A stretch of DNA of 64,000 nt. Source: Caprella mutica. Taxonomy: Eukaryota; Arthropoda; Malacostraca; Amphipoda; Caprellidae. The notes beneath the pieces were generated by a model. That model saw only the letters and a list, made by a program, of their open reading frames with translations, ran no database searches and was not told the origin of the DNA. Below, piece after piece: positions 19,477 to 32,000 of this stretch; the first letter of the stretch is position 1, and every line of letters starts with the position of its first letter. The stretch is taken from NCBI GenBank assembly GCA_947561585.1, contig CANNZV010002350.1, positions 1-64,000 on the forward strand, in the 5' to 3' direction. The translations under genes and the position numbers were made by a program.

Positions 19477-22400
19477 ATGATTTTTTATCGCGTAACCAAG
19501 AGACGAACTTTGCTATTTTTCACTGCGATAAGCATTTTAATTCTCATATTATTATTGAACAGAAAACCATGTAATGAATATACAGACAAAAGAACTTCTT
19601 CTTTAAGTGGTAAGTGATTATTGATTGTAAATTTAAATTTGATTTATTATATTATCATGATTACAATGTATTCATGCTAATCATTATTCTACTTCTCTGG
19701 TCATGTTGTAATGATTTGAATTATAAATATTCAACTGGCTGATAGCTAATTGTATCACCTAATATGCTTGTGAATTGTGATAACACTGATATGCTATTTT
19801 GTCTTTAAGAAGCTACCTAGTACACTGAAAATTTAATAAAGAAAGATTATTAAAAAGATTGTATATTGTATAATTTGTGGTATCTTAATTTTCCGATTAT
19901 TTCAGGAACTATTACACAGCCTCCTATAGCTTGGATAAGAGGGAAGAATCAGCACACTGGATACCTCAATCATGTACATGAGATTCTCAAACATTTGGGG
20001 TTGGTAGAAGAAAAGCTTAAAAAGCTCATCTGAGTTATTTTTATGATAGATAGATAGTTAGCTATTGTATTAATCTTATTAAAAATTGACTTGTTGACAC
20101 CATGTTTATGTGATTGATACTCGTATAATTACAGATACTATTACTGATATCTAGCTATATTATTAATGTATCTCTTCTTTTGTCTTTTGTTTAATTGTGT
20201 TGTTGTTGAAGCTGTTATTAGATGTATTTGATAATTCATTCACATGAATGAACATAATAAATTAATCAAATTCTTCAATCTAATTTCAGTTACAAAGTAG
20301 CCAACTACACAGATGAGGAAGGTACCAAACAACCCTGGGATTTGTTGTGGTCACATGAATTCCCTTTCAAAACTCTGCGCCATGTGATGCAAAATCTGAA
20401 GCCAGGTCAGGTTGTAAACCACTTCCCAGGCACTGGCTTCATTAGTAACAAAATCAGTTTGGCTGAGAGCAAATTGGGATGCATTCCTATGGCTTTCAGA
20501 ATTCCAAAGGATAAAGACAAACTGTTGCAGTTTGCTCAGGATCATCCAGAGAAAATGTTTGTGTCCAAGCGTAACAATCATAGAGGAATCGAGATAAAGC
20601 CTTTGAAAGAACTCAACCTGACAGCGGATGGTTCATTTGTTCAGGAGTTTGTTCACAATCCTCTACTGGTGGATGGTCACAAGTTTGACATTGGTGTCTA
20701 TGTTGTGTTGACATCAGTTGATCCATTGAGAGTATATTGGTACTCTGGTGATGTACTTTTCAGGTCAGTTTGATGCTAAGTTGTGATGAATTCAAAGAAT
20801 TTAAGCTCGAAGAAATTGATATTATAGCGATAAACTTTTAATTCTCTGATAAATTCCTTCTATGTAGCTAGCCTTTCTTATATTGATCTTATATAGTTGT
20901 TGGCTAAATTGGCTACAATTAATTTTTTCTAATTTTGTACATAGCTTTTGAATAGTCAATAGTAATTGGGCAAAATTTTGGATTATAAATTTTGAAAATC
21001 CTTTTTTATCAAATAGGTAGCAATTATTTTCAAAAGCTGAACTTTTGAATGTTGCATAAGGCTTTAATGATATTAGAAAGCAGTTATAGGTAGCTACCAT
21101 TAGGGCTAATCCACACCATCGCTCCGGTCACGCTCCAGTCACGGTCCGGTCCAATATTCTTTAATGCATTTCACGTAGAGCATCCACACTGGCAGTGCCG
21201 GTCAGGTCACGCTCCGGTCACGATCCAATCCAAAGATATTTTGACTGGAGCGTGATCGGACCGTGAGCGGAGCGGCACTGCCAGTGTGTATTAGCAACGC
21301 TCCAGTCGCGGTCCAGTTTTATTATTTGTGTGCTCTTTCTTGAATTTTACTACACATATATATGTCACGCGCATTTGACTTATCTGAAATATCGACCGAT
21401 TTCGCCTCGCAATCTATTGATCAATCGTTATTGCAGCCATCGACTGATGGCGCAAACATCTATCGATTGTTGCGCGTTCGAATGATAAGATTATTTTAGC
21501 TCATGCATCTAATTGGCAAATTTTATCGCATTTATCGATCAAAAAATAGCGCACCTATCAATCGATTTCTGCGCGTTCGAATGATAGGGAATTTTTTAGT
21601 TTATGCATTCAATTGTCTTGATTTTAATGGAAAGATATTGTCTTTTTAAACAAAAAAATTGTTACATTTCATAGAGTAACCATCAATCGATTGATGATTA
21701 ACCTATGAAATGTAACAATTAGATATAGAAATTACAGAAATCCATATCAATCGAACGCGCAACAATCGGTTGATGGTATCCCTATTAAATATACCATTTA
21801 GATGCTTAAACTAATTACATTCTTTATCATTCGAACGTGCAGCAATCAATCGTTGGTTGCGCTATCGGTTGATGGCTGCGCTAACGATAGATCAACAAAT
21901 TATGAAGCGAAATCAGTCGATATTGCTGCGAAAATAATAGAAAAAATTAGTTTTGTCATCTATTAGATGAGGATACAACGAGTAGATATCCTTCACACTT
22001 CCTGTCTTTTAGCATAGGATGAACTCAAAATAAGTACTTTTTTGTTTTCTATCATCCTGTTCATCAATCAAGCGTAATGATAATCAGTGCAAAATCAGAT
22101 GATACGGAATGGATGGGAGTGACGGACCATTACCGGACCGAACATGTGTATGCACAAGGATGAGACCGGACCGTGACTGGAGCGAGAGCGGAGCGTGACC
22201 GGAGCGATGGTGTGGATCAGCCCTAAGGGTTTTAGTTTATTCAAAATCTAATTATATATTTCCTAACAATTAATCTTAAAATTTGCACAGTTTGATGCAT
22301 ATATTGTCTGGGATATTCCATATACTTTTTCATCTAGTCTTTCACTCTTTCTTCCATTAGCTATCATTGTGTTAAAAGCTAAACCTTATTAAATTGCTCA

Positions 22401-23637
22401 CTACTTCTATAGTGAATATGACTGATTTATTAAAAACAAATTATATAGCTAACTAAGAAGTATTCTGGATACCAAAAATATAAGTCAACTGAATTGTTGA
22501 AATTGAAGAAAATATCTTAATTTTACTACGTTGATTATTTTTCTTCTATTTGGGTGATTTTACTATTTTTTATATAATTCACTGATGTACATCTAGATAA
22601 TTCAATTTCTTTTGTTTGTAGGTTTTGCATCAAGAAGTACCACCCATTCGATGCAGCAATTACAGAAAAATATGTTGTGGGTGATGACTATTTACCTACT
22701 TGGAAAGTCCCTTCACTGTCTCCTTTCATCAACACGCAAGGATTTGGCATGAAGGACTCCTTTGACGCTTGGCTCCTTGACAGTCAGAAGGTTAGAAGAA
22801 ATGTTGAATAACATCCTTATTATCCTTGGCTTCTGGAACACTTTGCAATATTCAGATGTGATATTAAAATTGAAAATATAATTTTATCTCAAACATTGTA
22901 ACTGGATTGCTCAAAATGTAAACTTCAATTGTCTGTTTGATTACCGATGCATTTTAGAAAAATATAGATATTAAATCCTATTAATATTTCAGGATCCTAA
23001 AATAGTTTGGGATGGAGTAATGGATGCCATTGCAGAGGTATTTTTTGCTAAGGAATCTTCTATCAACGAATTTGCCAAAAAATTCAACTCCACCTCCAAT
23101 TTCTTTGAGATGTTTCGATTTGATTTCATCATCGATGAAGACCTCCGTGTTTACCTGATGGAGGCGAACATGTCTCCAAACCTCTCCTCCTCTCACTTCA
23201 AACCTAACCGGTTCCTCTACCGACAAGTCATAAACAGTGTACTTAGTGTAGCAACATTTCCTGTACATCAACTGAATGCTTTCAAGTTTAGGGGTGCAGG
23301 AACTTTAGATTTGACGGAGGAGGAAAAGATTGTCACCGACATAAAGGATGTCATGGTTTTTCCTTCATTCTGTGCTGGCAATTGTCTTACTGCGTCTGAC
23401 TGTCGTGCAACAGTTTCTTGTGAACTCTGCAAACCCTGTGCTAATAAAAAACTCATCAAGACCCTGGTTGAAGCTTACGGAGAACACCAAAGGCAGGGAA
23501 TGTGCCGTAGAATCATCCCCAAGGCCATCAATAACCCCGACCAGCCAATCGAATCTTCTGGTCTGAGTGCTGCTAATACTCTGATGTCTGAGTGGTTCAG
23601 AGGGAAATGTATGATAGATAAAGCATTTTGTCACTGA
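19477..23637 (+). CDS. TTLL-family (tubulin tyrosine ligase-like) protein with N-terminal membrane anchor
   Basis: Five exons join in frame: 19477-19609, 19906-19999, 20290-20763, 22622-22790 and 22993-23637, giving 504 aa. The ATG at 19477 precedes a basic stretch and a hydrophobic helix (LLFFTAISILILILLL), a likely signal anchor. TTLL enzymes add tyrosine, glutamate or glycine to tubulin with an ATP-grasp fold. Family blocks seen are MFVSKRNNHRGIEIK, SFVQEFVHNPLLVDGHKFDI, FSGDVLFR-like WYSGDVLFRFCIKKY, and RFDFIIDEDLRVYLMEANMSP (metal/ATP E..N). The Arg usual in KFDLR is Gly here (KFDIG). A Cys-rich C-terminal region follows (CAGNCLTASDCRATVSCELC). The anchor and Cys-rich tail suggest the TTLL15-like branch rather than a soluble cytosolic glutamylase; this subgroup is inferred. 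The exon 2 donor is GTTGGT, chosen because it alone keeps the frame. Intron 3 carries a large palindromic element. Confidence 0.85.
21103..22223. mobile_element. 1.12-kb fold-back element in TTLL intron 3
   Basis: Ends are GGGCTAATCCACACCATCGC and the complement of GGGCTGATCCACACCATCGC, with TA on both sides (21101-21102 and 22224-22225). Both termini carry stacked GCTCCGGTCACGCTCC motifs. Inner arms pair too: TGCGCGTTCGAATGATA on the left, and its near complement around 21826-21845. The centre is a perfect 18-bp arm hairpin (21657-21674 with 21703-21720) enclosing the palindrome CATCAATCGATTGATG. No coding capacity is seen. Confidence 0.85.
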
Positions 23638-23799
23638 CAGTCTGAAACTATGTTCCTTTAATCACACAGTGCAACTTTTTATACTTTGACTGAAATGTTA
23701 ATATAATTATTAGTGAACCTCTATAATGGAATAATCTTGAACTGTTGGATTTTTAAATGCGTTAATATTTTATGGAAATTCATAATATAACTGTGAAAA

Positions 23800-23955
23800 T
23801 CGTATGTGCGGTCGTCACGTTCGTGTTCATAATATTTGTCACCAAATCTATGCCAACGCCATCTAGCGGTACGACTGACTGTTTATCCATTTCTACAAAC
23901 CTTAATTTCTCAGCGGTTTCATTATATTAATATGCATAGTTTCTAGAATGTGTCC
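23800..23955. repeat. Dispersed repeat X, copy 1
   Basis: Contains TGCCAACGCCATCTAGCGGT and AATTTCTCAGCGGTTTC. A diverged copy lies at 31705-31870. It is downstream of the TTLL stop. Class unknown. Confidence 0.55.
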
Positions 23956-24390
23956 AAATATTGTATGTCTATTAGTCAATGTTATAAAATGAAGTAGGAA
24001 AGAAGTTTCACTGAGACAATAACTTCAATAAGTAGCAAGTGCCTTAGTGTTAATCACTTAAAACTTTGTGATGTACTATTTGACTTTCAATTACCCAAAA
24101 TAGATTTTATATTGTCGTTTCAAATTCAAACCCAAAAGAATGTAGGAAACCCTAAAGTTCAAACTCAATGTTCATTCATAAGCTTTTCCTTAAATATTTT
24201 TCTACTGAACTCCTACAAACACCCAAACGAAATAATGTAAGAAACCATAATACGAGGCTGTGATTTTTTTTCAATACTTTTTCCATACTCTTCTGATGTA
24301 ATATAGTAAATATACACAAAAATATATTGAACTCTCTATTAATTATTTACGTTCACTACTTCTCTTAACAATTATATTTATAAATGTTCA

Positions 24391-25481
24391 CAAATACCTA
24401 TAATATCTAAATTGATTGTAGCTGCTATCCTGAAAATATTTAACTCCAATAATATATATTAGCTACTGTATTTATCTTCCGTCTAAATTAAGTGCTACTT
24501 TCATACTTAAACTATATAGGTAGATGTAGTCTATTGTGATTAATTAGTGTTTTCCTTGATTAAATTTGTAAGTCATTATTCTATCAAATATTTTTTTTGT
24601 ACATAATTATTTAGCAAAATTATTTTTATAATGATTGATATGAAAATACGTCTATTTGATATAAAAAAAAATTGAACTGGAACATAATTGTGTGCTAGCC
24701 CCCAGGGGCTCTATCCTGAAGCTGTCTGTGGTGAATGGAAGAGAAGGGGCTTGTCTTGGGCCCCGACAGTTGTAATTTGTATTTTTTTATTTTTTACGAT
24801 GTTTGTCATTTCTTAACGCTACTTGCAGTTGTAGAGGATAGCGCTACGGTTTTGCTCTTCAACTAGCTATAAGGTCTTAGATTTTGTGTTAGGTAGGTTC
24901 GTATGCTTTAATTACTATCACCTCTTCATTTTCTTCTTCCATCCGTTAGTGCAGCCACCGGTGCTTGTGTTCCTCTTCGTCACATTCCTTGGTAAGTGAC
25001 TGCATTCACGGAGTAGCTTTTCTGCTTCCATGATCTTCACTGTTGGTGGTAGGTGTCTTTGTTTTCTTTCTGACTGCTTCTTCGATTCCCTTGTAGGCTA
25101 TTTAATTTCCTGTTGCTGTAAACGATATGACATTTGGTTCCGAAACAGACTTTAAACCCCTACTAAAATAAAATCTTTAGAAATGTTAATTCACCAATAC
25201 CTATTATATATATCCAAATAGACTCTAGCTAGCTATTCATTATCCGTCCAAATGTAGTGTTATCTTCATGCTTAAGTTATATAGTTAGATATAGTATATT
25301 GCTGTCTGTTTTGATTAATGAGTGTTTACATTGATTTAATTTATATTTCATGATTTTATCAATATGTTATTTTTTGTACACAAATTATTAAACATTTTTT
25401 TATATGAAAAAAATGTCCGTTTTGGTTATTTATTTCATTATATTTTATAAATAAAATACAACTGTAACATATGTGTGTGCC
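24391..25481. repeat. A-B-A' unit: ~300-bp direct repeats flanking dispersed repeat B
   Basis: Segment A (24391-24694) and A' (25192-25481) share order and sequence, for example ATACCTATAATAT, GTGTTTNCNTTGAT and AACTGKAACATA, but are clearly diverged. Between them is repeat B copy 2 (24695-25164), related to 4575-5020, which lacks the A flanks. Tandem duplication or an old terminal-repeat element are both possible. Confidence 0.5.
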
Positions 25482-25587
25482 ATTGGGAATGAAAAGGTTA
25501 AAATATATTCCAACTTAACTATAGTTAAGTTGGCCATGTTGCTATTTTAAAAAATCTGTAAAAATACCTTTAGCTAATAGCCTAATA

Positions 25588-25779
25588 GGGTAAGTTCCAA
25601 ATTATCGCACGGTTTCAAATTTTCGGTCATATAATAAATATAATTCATTTAGATATCTTAATTGGTATCCATGATATATGCAGGTATCATGGATGCCAAT
25701 CTAAGTAATGAGTTAAAAAAATTATTATTGTGTTTCCATATCGAAAATGTGGATCCGTCCGATAGCTTGGAACTTACCC
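25588..25779. mobile_element. MITE family D, copy 1
   Basis: Inverted ends GGGTAAGTTCCAAATTATCG and the complement of GGGTAAGTTCCAAGCTATCG, flanked by TA. The middle is itself a palindrome, TTGGTATCCATGATA...TATCATGGATGCCAA. Confidence 0.75.
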
Positions 25780-26964
25780 TAGATGTCAAAGAAACTCAAA
25801 TTACTATTGTATTTAATTATTTTTTATTACCATATATTTCATTTCTTTTTATATAAATTTGATGTTTTTTAACTATAACAGTTATTCAATTTATCGCTTA
25901 ATTAATTTTCATAAATATTTTGTTGTTGTATTAAAGGTATTTATAAATATATCCGTTATGCATCAGTATTTATTATCCATATCTTAGATACGAGTAATGA
26001 GTTAAAAATGAGTACAATAATAATTTAATGAACGATGATTACTCATTTAGGTTTTATTTTAATTGGCCTAAAGATAAGAACATTTAATGATGTACCATCT
26101 ATAGAATTTACGTCAATCTTGCATATTAACCTTTTAAATAAGCTATGATTAAAAACTCCCAAAACACTGATTTAAGAAAAAAAATCTGATAAATCGCAAA
26201 ACAATTCAATTATTATATGATAGCAAGAGATTCATTTTAACTGGAAGTACCTATAATTTTTTGTTCTGATAGTACCGATAGTCAGTATCGAAGGTAATTA
26301 ATATATAAGATTAACAAGAGTAATAAAATACGAAGAAAATATCTAGTTATGTTGCCTAATTCTCATTTGATTACGTTTAATTGATTAAATTAGAGCTTCT
26401 GTTTCATAAACAACAGTAGTGTTTTCTGGTGCACCGCTAAGTGAAGTCAGCACGAGTTAGGTTCACAAAAAGGGAAGAGCTCTCGAAAGGCCAAAAAAAT
26501 AATTAGTAATTGTAACCTAAAAGCTATTAACATGAATTTTGAATTATTATATATAAAAAGACTAATGAATAGAAACCAAGTACTAATTTTGGTGACAAAT
26601 TTCCCGAGGATAATAATTCTCATGAGTTACCTATAAAAGTATAAAGTATTGGTCCCTTCATAACTCGAAGCCACTTCATAACTCAGGTGCACTAGAATGT
26701 TTTTTTTAATTAAAATATTAGAAAACTATGGTTATTTAAGGGATAACTTTCGCAGTATATCATATTCTATAAAATAAACATAGAAAATACAGGGTGGCGG
26801 AAAAGTAACTTTACACTTTTAAATGTTTATTACTTGAAAACCGATTCTACTATAGATATCATATAAATATGATTTTATAAACAATACCTCAAAGATGTTT
26901 TTACAATATTTATGATGCAGATAAAAAGAAATTCCCGTCAGAAAAGTATTTCCAAGTTGCTTTA

Positions 26965-27810
26965 TGGGGACCGTACTTGGTTTTTGAAAATATTTTTATT
27001 AATGAAGCAACGGTTCGGAAACTTAGTAGCCTTATATAAAATCAAATTCTCTATCGTTTTTGTTCATGGCATTTTTTCATTTAGAACCATAAAAAACGAG
27101 TTATTCAAGTTTCGAACGTATTTCAATTTTTTTTTTCAAAACATACAACTTGTACAATTTCGAACCTACGGTATTGGGTTTTTTTGTATTCGATTCTCCA
27201 AGAGATTATCTACAAAATGGTTCCCTTTAAATTTTGATTTTCGAAAAAAAAATGGGAAAACATAAATAAATGGATTTTTTTTAATTCAAAATTTTGAAAA
27301 CAAATTCGAAAATCAAAATTCAAATGAAACTGTTTTGTAGAGAATTCCTTGGAAAATCGAATGCAAAAAGCCCCAATGTTGCAGCTTCAAAATTGTAAGA
27401 GTTGTATGTCTCTGAATACCAATATTTGTAGCTTTTTTAAAGTACTAGAAACTACCGTTCGAAGTTTGATAATCTGACAAGTAGCATCCTACTCGTATGA
27501 GGTGTAGGCCGTGTAGCGGGTAATTGAGACATATTCATTTACCTGCCTTAGTGTGTGTGCTATTAGAAGCTCATTAGATACCAGATACAGCAAGATAATT
27601 AATTATTACGAATTCTAATTGGCTGAGAGACCGTTTTTAGAGTGCATATTGACTACCTAACCCCAGCGTCGCCCCTTTCCTTTCTCCCTCTCCCCAGGGG
27701 GTTAGAGTTACACTAGAGCTCTGATATTTCACACAAATAATTGAAAGGTTATTAGGCAACTATTTACGCAATAAAAAAAAATTATGCGATTTTCTAATGT
27801 ACGGTCCCCA
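26965..27810. mobile_element. 846-bp palindromic MITE nested in the mariner-type element
   Basis: Perfect 12-bp inverted ends, TGGGGACCGTAC, have TA on both sides (26963-26964 and 27811-27812). Inside, arms of about 105 bp pair imperfectly, roughly 27137-27240 with 27305-27412. No transposase is seen. Confidence 0.75.
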
Positions 27811-27835
27811 TAAATAAGGTTATAGTGAATTCACA

Positions 27836-28075
27836 TGGCCTGCTCGATCTCCTGATTTAAACCCTCTTGACTTTTTCCTTTGAGAGTGTCTTTTAATTTG
27901 ATAGCTTATAAAAATTGGCATGCAAATCTACAAGAGTTAAAACTCAACACAATAGAAGAAATTACACAAATTACGAGGGACGTATTAGAAAATGTTATGC
28001 AAAATATTGTGTGAAGAATGCGTTCTTGTTTGATTATTAACGGAGAACATCTGAAGGACATCATTCAAAAAATAT
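27836..28075 (+). pseudogene. Transposase C-terminal relic (mariner/DDE_3-type)
   Basis: One frame reads WPARSPDLNPLDFFL and then hits TGA where a Trp codon is usual. A short gap later it resumes with NLQELKLNTIEEITQITRDV and a NGEHLKDI ending. This is the conserved C-terminal pattern of insect Tc1/mariner-type transposases. Stops and missing upstream parts make it non-functional. Confidence 0.8.
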
Positions 28076-28414
28076 AATTTAAATATTTATCTGTATACAC
28101 ACACATAATGTAAACAAATATTTGTGATTTTGTCGATAAATTCATATTTATTTGATATTTATAGTTCAATCGGTTTTCGTTCAATAAACATTCAAAAGTG
28201 TAAAGTTACTTTTCCGCCACCCTGTACTTCATAACTCAGATGCATTTCATAATTCAGGTCCTTCATAACTCGAGTGCTTCATTACTCAGGAGTTTAACTT
28301 ATTATCAAAAATTCTTCTTCAATTTAGATATAGATAAATAGTACTAAATGTTCTTTCACAAAATTTTATTAGTATCAAACGTCAAAAAGTTTATTTCAAT
28401 CTAGTTTCCAACTA

Positions 28415-28651
28415 CAGTAAAACTCCTGAGTTATGAAGAACCTGAATTATGTAATACACCAGAGCAATGAAGTATTATCTAAGTTTAAATTATATAAAAC
28501 GATATACGTCAAGATTTCCGTCATAGTTATCCCTCAAAGACCCTAGTTTTCTCCAATATTTTAATCATAGAAAACTAACCAGTGCACCCGATCTATGAAT
28601 TGGCTCGAGTTATGAAGGAACTAATTCTTCATAATTCAAGGAGTTTCACTG
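28415..28651. mobile_element. Intact pogo-type MITE, 237 bp
   Basis: Ends CAGTAAAACTCCTGAGTTAT and the complement of CAGTGAAACTCCTTGAATTA, about 26 bp of inverted similarity, are flanked by TA. CAGTNNAAC-type ends fit the pogo/Tigger group. Confidence 0.75.
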
Positions 28652-29099
28652 TACCTGTTAACATTAAAGTTTTATGACCTCAGTGTCATACATATCACTC
28701 ATACTATGCAATCAAATGATTAGGATCGTTTATTGACAGATGATTTACAAGTTGATAAGGGTTAAAGGGTTTAAAAGACTAAGTAGAGCAGACTAAGAAA
28801 TAGTGCCTCATAAATCTAGAGACTGATAACAAGGGTTTAAAAGGCTATTGGAGCTGACTATGAAACAGTACTGCATAAGTTTAGTGGCTGATAACGAACA
28901 CCATCCGGTAGTGCTATAAAAATATGTGTTTTTTAATGGCTTGTTTTTTTTTATAAAAATTTGTCTAACATTGAATTCCCGAATGTTAATTATTATCATT
29001 TATTAAAGAAAAACAATTCAGTTTAGATGACAATAACGTTTTCTTTCCAGTTGCCCACTTATTCAATAATAATTTAACAAATCGAATATTTTCATAAGG

Positions 29100-32000
29100 A
29101 TGAATACTGTGCCTACTATAAATATTGGTGAGTCTCATTATTCAATATCATTTTAAATTTATTATGTATCAATTACAATGTTTAAAATATATACCTTAAA
29201 GTTAAAATTGATTCTTCCTTAATTATGTTAAACTTCATATATTTAGGTATCCAGACTTCGGAAAAAAAATTATATTACATAATATTGTAGAAATAAGGTC
29301 TATAGGTTGAATATTCTGCATAAACTGTTTACAATTGTCTTCAGTATATATATTTTATAGGTTTTTAAAGTTTTAAATACTCTGCGTACAACTAATGTAC
29401 GAATCCGGAATTACTAATCTGACGCTGAAGACAAAGATTGTGCACTCTTTGTTTTCATTTCGAATCTGTATTTCATAAACAAACAATGCTTATTTAGCTT
29501 TCATTTAAGATTTAAATAGACCACCAAAGTGAAGTGATTTGGGTTCCTTCTTAGATTATAGGCGAAATATTCCTATGTTATTCGTACGGGAGAAAAAGTA
29601 GGTGGTAAAACATCCCTTACAGCTGACTATTTACTTACGCTTGGAAAATTCTAAGTCGATATTTCGACACATAATATCTAAACGCATTCATTAGTAAAAA
29701 GTTCATCGAAATGTGTATTCAAATAAAAAAGTTATGAGCAGTTTAATTAGAAATAACGTCAATTAAGAGACAAATCCGTAAATTGGGTAACCTGTACAAC
29801 ATATTTTTACGCGAGAAATTTGAAAGATTTGTTACCAAATAACGTAAAATTCTCTCAGTTTTGGGAGTATATAATATTATTGAAGTAATTTTATTTATTT
29901 CATAATTTTTCTATCTTAGAATAGGATTCAGAAACCTAAGTATGTATTAGGTTTAGGTATTATTACAAGATTAAAGATATAATATAATACAGAATAACTA
30001 GTTAGTTTCAAAACATGATATCAATCATATCAGTATCATAATTGTATTTATTTTAATTAATATAAGATGAAATAATATATAGTAACTAGTTTCAGAATTT
30101 TAATTACCTAACTAGGTATATTTTATGAGTTACACTGTACCTACTTTCCCCATACCTAGTTCGGTTTCAGAATCCTATCCTAAGATAGAAAGGGTATAAA
30201 GTAAATAAAATTACTTCAATAATAAGTTATACTCATAAAACTGAGAGAATTTTATGTTATTTGGTAACCAATCTTTCAAATTTCTCCCGTAAAAATATGT
30301 TGTACAGGTTACCTAATTTACGGATTTGTCTCTTAATTGACGTTATTTCTAATTAAATTGCTCATAACTTTTTTATTTGAATACACATTTCGATGAACTT
30401 TTTATTAATGAACGCGTTTAGATAATGGGTATCGAAATATCTACATAGAATTTTCTAATCGTAAGTAAATAGTCAGCTGTAAGGGATGTTTTTACCACCT
30501 ACTTTTTCTCCCGTACGAATAACATAGGAATATTTCGCCGATAATCTAAGAAGGAACCCAAATCACTTCACTTTGGTGGTCTATTGTTTCCTGAAGCATA
30601 TATAAAAATATTTGTAATGATTTTTCCAAATTTTGAGCCATTACAGGAAAATTTAATATTGGATTGATTATACCTACCTAGTTGACATTCAAAACAAATA
30701 GTGTACATTCTTTTTCTTCTGACTGAAAATTAGCAAGTCGGAAGTAAAATGGGAATTTAAGAGTTTTATTTTAAAAATCTGTAAAACATATAAAATGAAA
30801 TATATACTATCAAATTTCATAGGACATTCAGCAAAGTGATAAGAAACATTACTCTCATTGATAAGAACAATAAAATAAATTGGCTTGAAGAGGAACTTTA
30901 AAAGTAATAGAGATTATATTTTTATTTTTGTAAAAATGGTCTGATAATATATTGTAGTGAATTTCAGGTTTTAATTACCGTTAAAGGTCCTCTCCAGGCT
31001 CCGGGAAAAAAATGAGTTTACAACATAATATTATAGAACTAAGGTCTAGGATTATTATTCTGCAAACTGCATACAATTCGGTTCAGTATATATTTTATAA
31101 TTTATTTTTAAAGTTTTTTAATACTCTGTGAGCAACAATTGAGCGAATCACTAATCTGATGCTCAAGAAGAAGATTGTACACTCTTTGTTTTGATTAGAA
31201 ATTTGAATTTTATAAACAAACTATGCGTTTTCGGCCTTTATGTTAGATATTAATTGCTTCCCAAAGTATATAAACGTTTCTAATATAAGTTCATTCAATT
31301 TTATACCTTTACACTAATATTAAATGGATTTATTAAACCTATTACCTAGTTGACCATCAAAACAAATGGTGTACATTCTTTTTCTTCAGGCTGAAAATTT
31401 CTTAAATTAGTAAGTTGGAAGTAAAATAGGTTTTGTAGAGTTTTGATTATAAAAAATCTTTAAAAGCATATAAAATTAAAAATATGCTACCGAATTCGAT
31501 GCAGTTTGCAGCAAAATGATAAGAAACCTTAGCCTCGTTAATAAGGCAATAAAAATATTTGCTTGGAGGGGACCTTTAACAATATTGTCGTAGGTAAATA
31601 TAAAATTTGCCTGCGTGCTTTTTTATATTTAGAACGAAATGTGAATAAATGTATTCAGAAACAGTATATTAATAGAATATTGGACTATTTTAAAGCCTTA
31701 TTACGCAAATTTACAGTCTTCGTACGTGCGTTTTTCACGATTGTGTTTGGAATATTGTATCTGCAAAGCTGTGCCAACGCCATCTTGCGATACAACTAAT
31801 CATTTATCCATCCATATAAGTCCCTAATTTCTCAGTGGTTTCCTAATAATAGGATGAATAATTTCTATATTTCATTCTGAAAGGTTTGAATAGCTCCTGT
31901 CTCGTCACATTGCAATGTACAACCTTAGATCCGTACCTCGTGTGCATTGGTGGAGAATGTGTGTGCAAAGAAGGAACTGTCTTCGACGGAGAAGGTGAGG

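Larger units (their letters stand above)
26790..28224 (+). mobile_element. Tc1/mariner-type transposon, ~75-bp TIRs, degraded
   Basis: Ends CAGGGTGGCGGAAAAGTAAC are inverted and flanked by TA (26788-26789 and 28225-28226). Similarity between ends extends about 75 bp. A transposase 3' remnant lies at 27836-28075, and the body is interrupted by the element at 26965-27810. Confidence 0.85.
26640..28299. mobile_element. Outer pogo-type MITE copy, split by a Tc1/mariner-type element
   Basis: The flanks 26640-26789 and 28225-28299 together match the complement of the intact element at 28415-28651. Shared motifs are CTTCATAACTCG, GTGCACT and AGAAAACTA on one side and TTCATAACTCGAGTG on the other. 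The outer ends are degraded and approximate. Confidence 0.55.

Noticed and set aside
24391..25481. Small LTR element (TRIM) made of A-B-A'
   Set aside because: Direct repeats are diverged, lack TG...CA ends, primer site and target duplication, and B occurs alone elsewhere; listed only as a repeat unit.
26912..27265. 117-codon plus-strand frame
   Set aside because: It spans the junction of the mariner-type element and the nested palindrome; composition is AT-driven (Phe/Lys) and crosses a transposon boundary.
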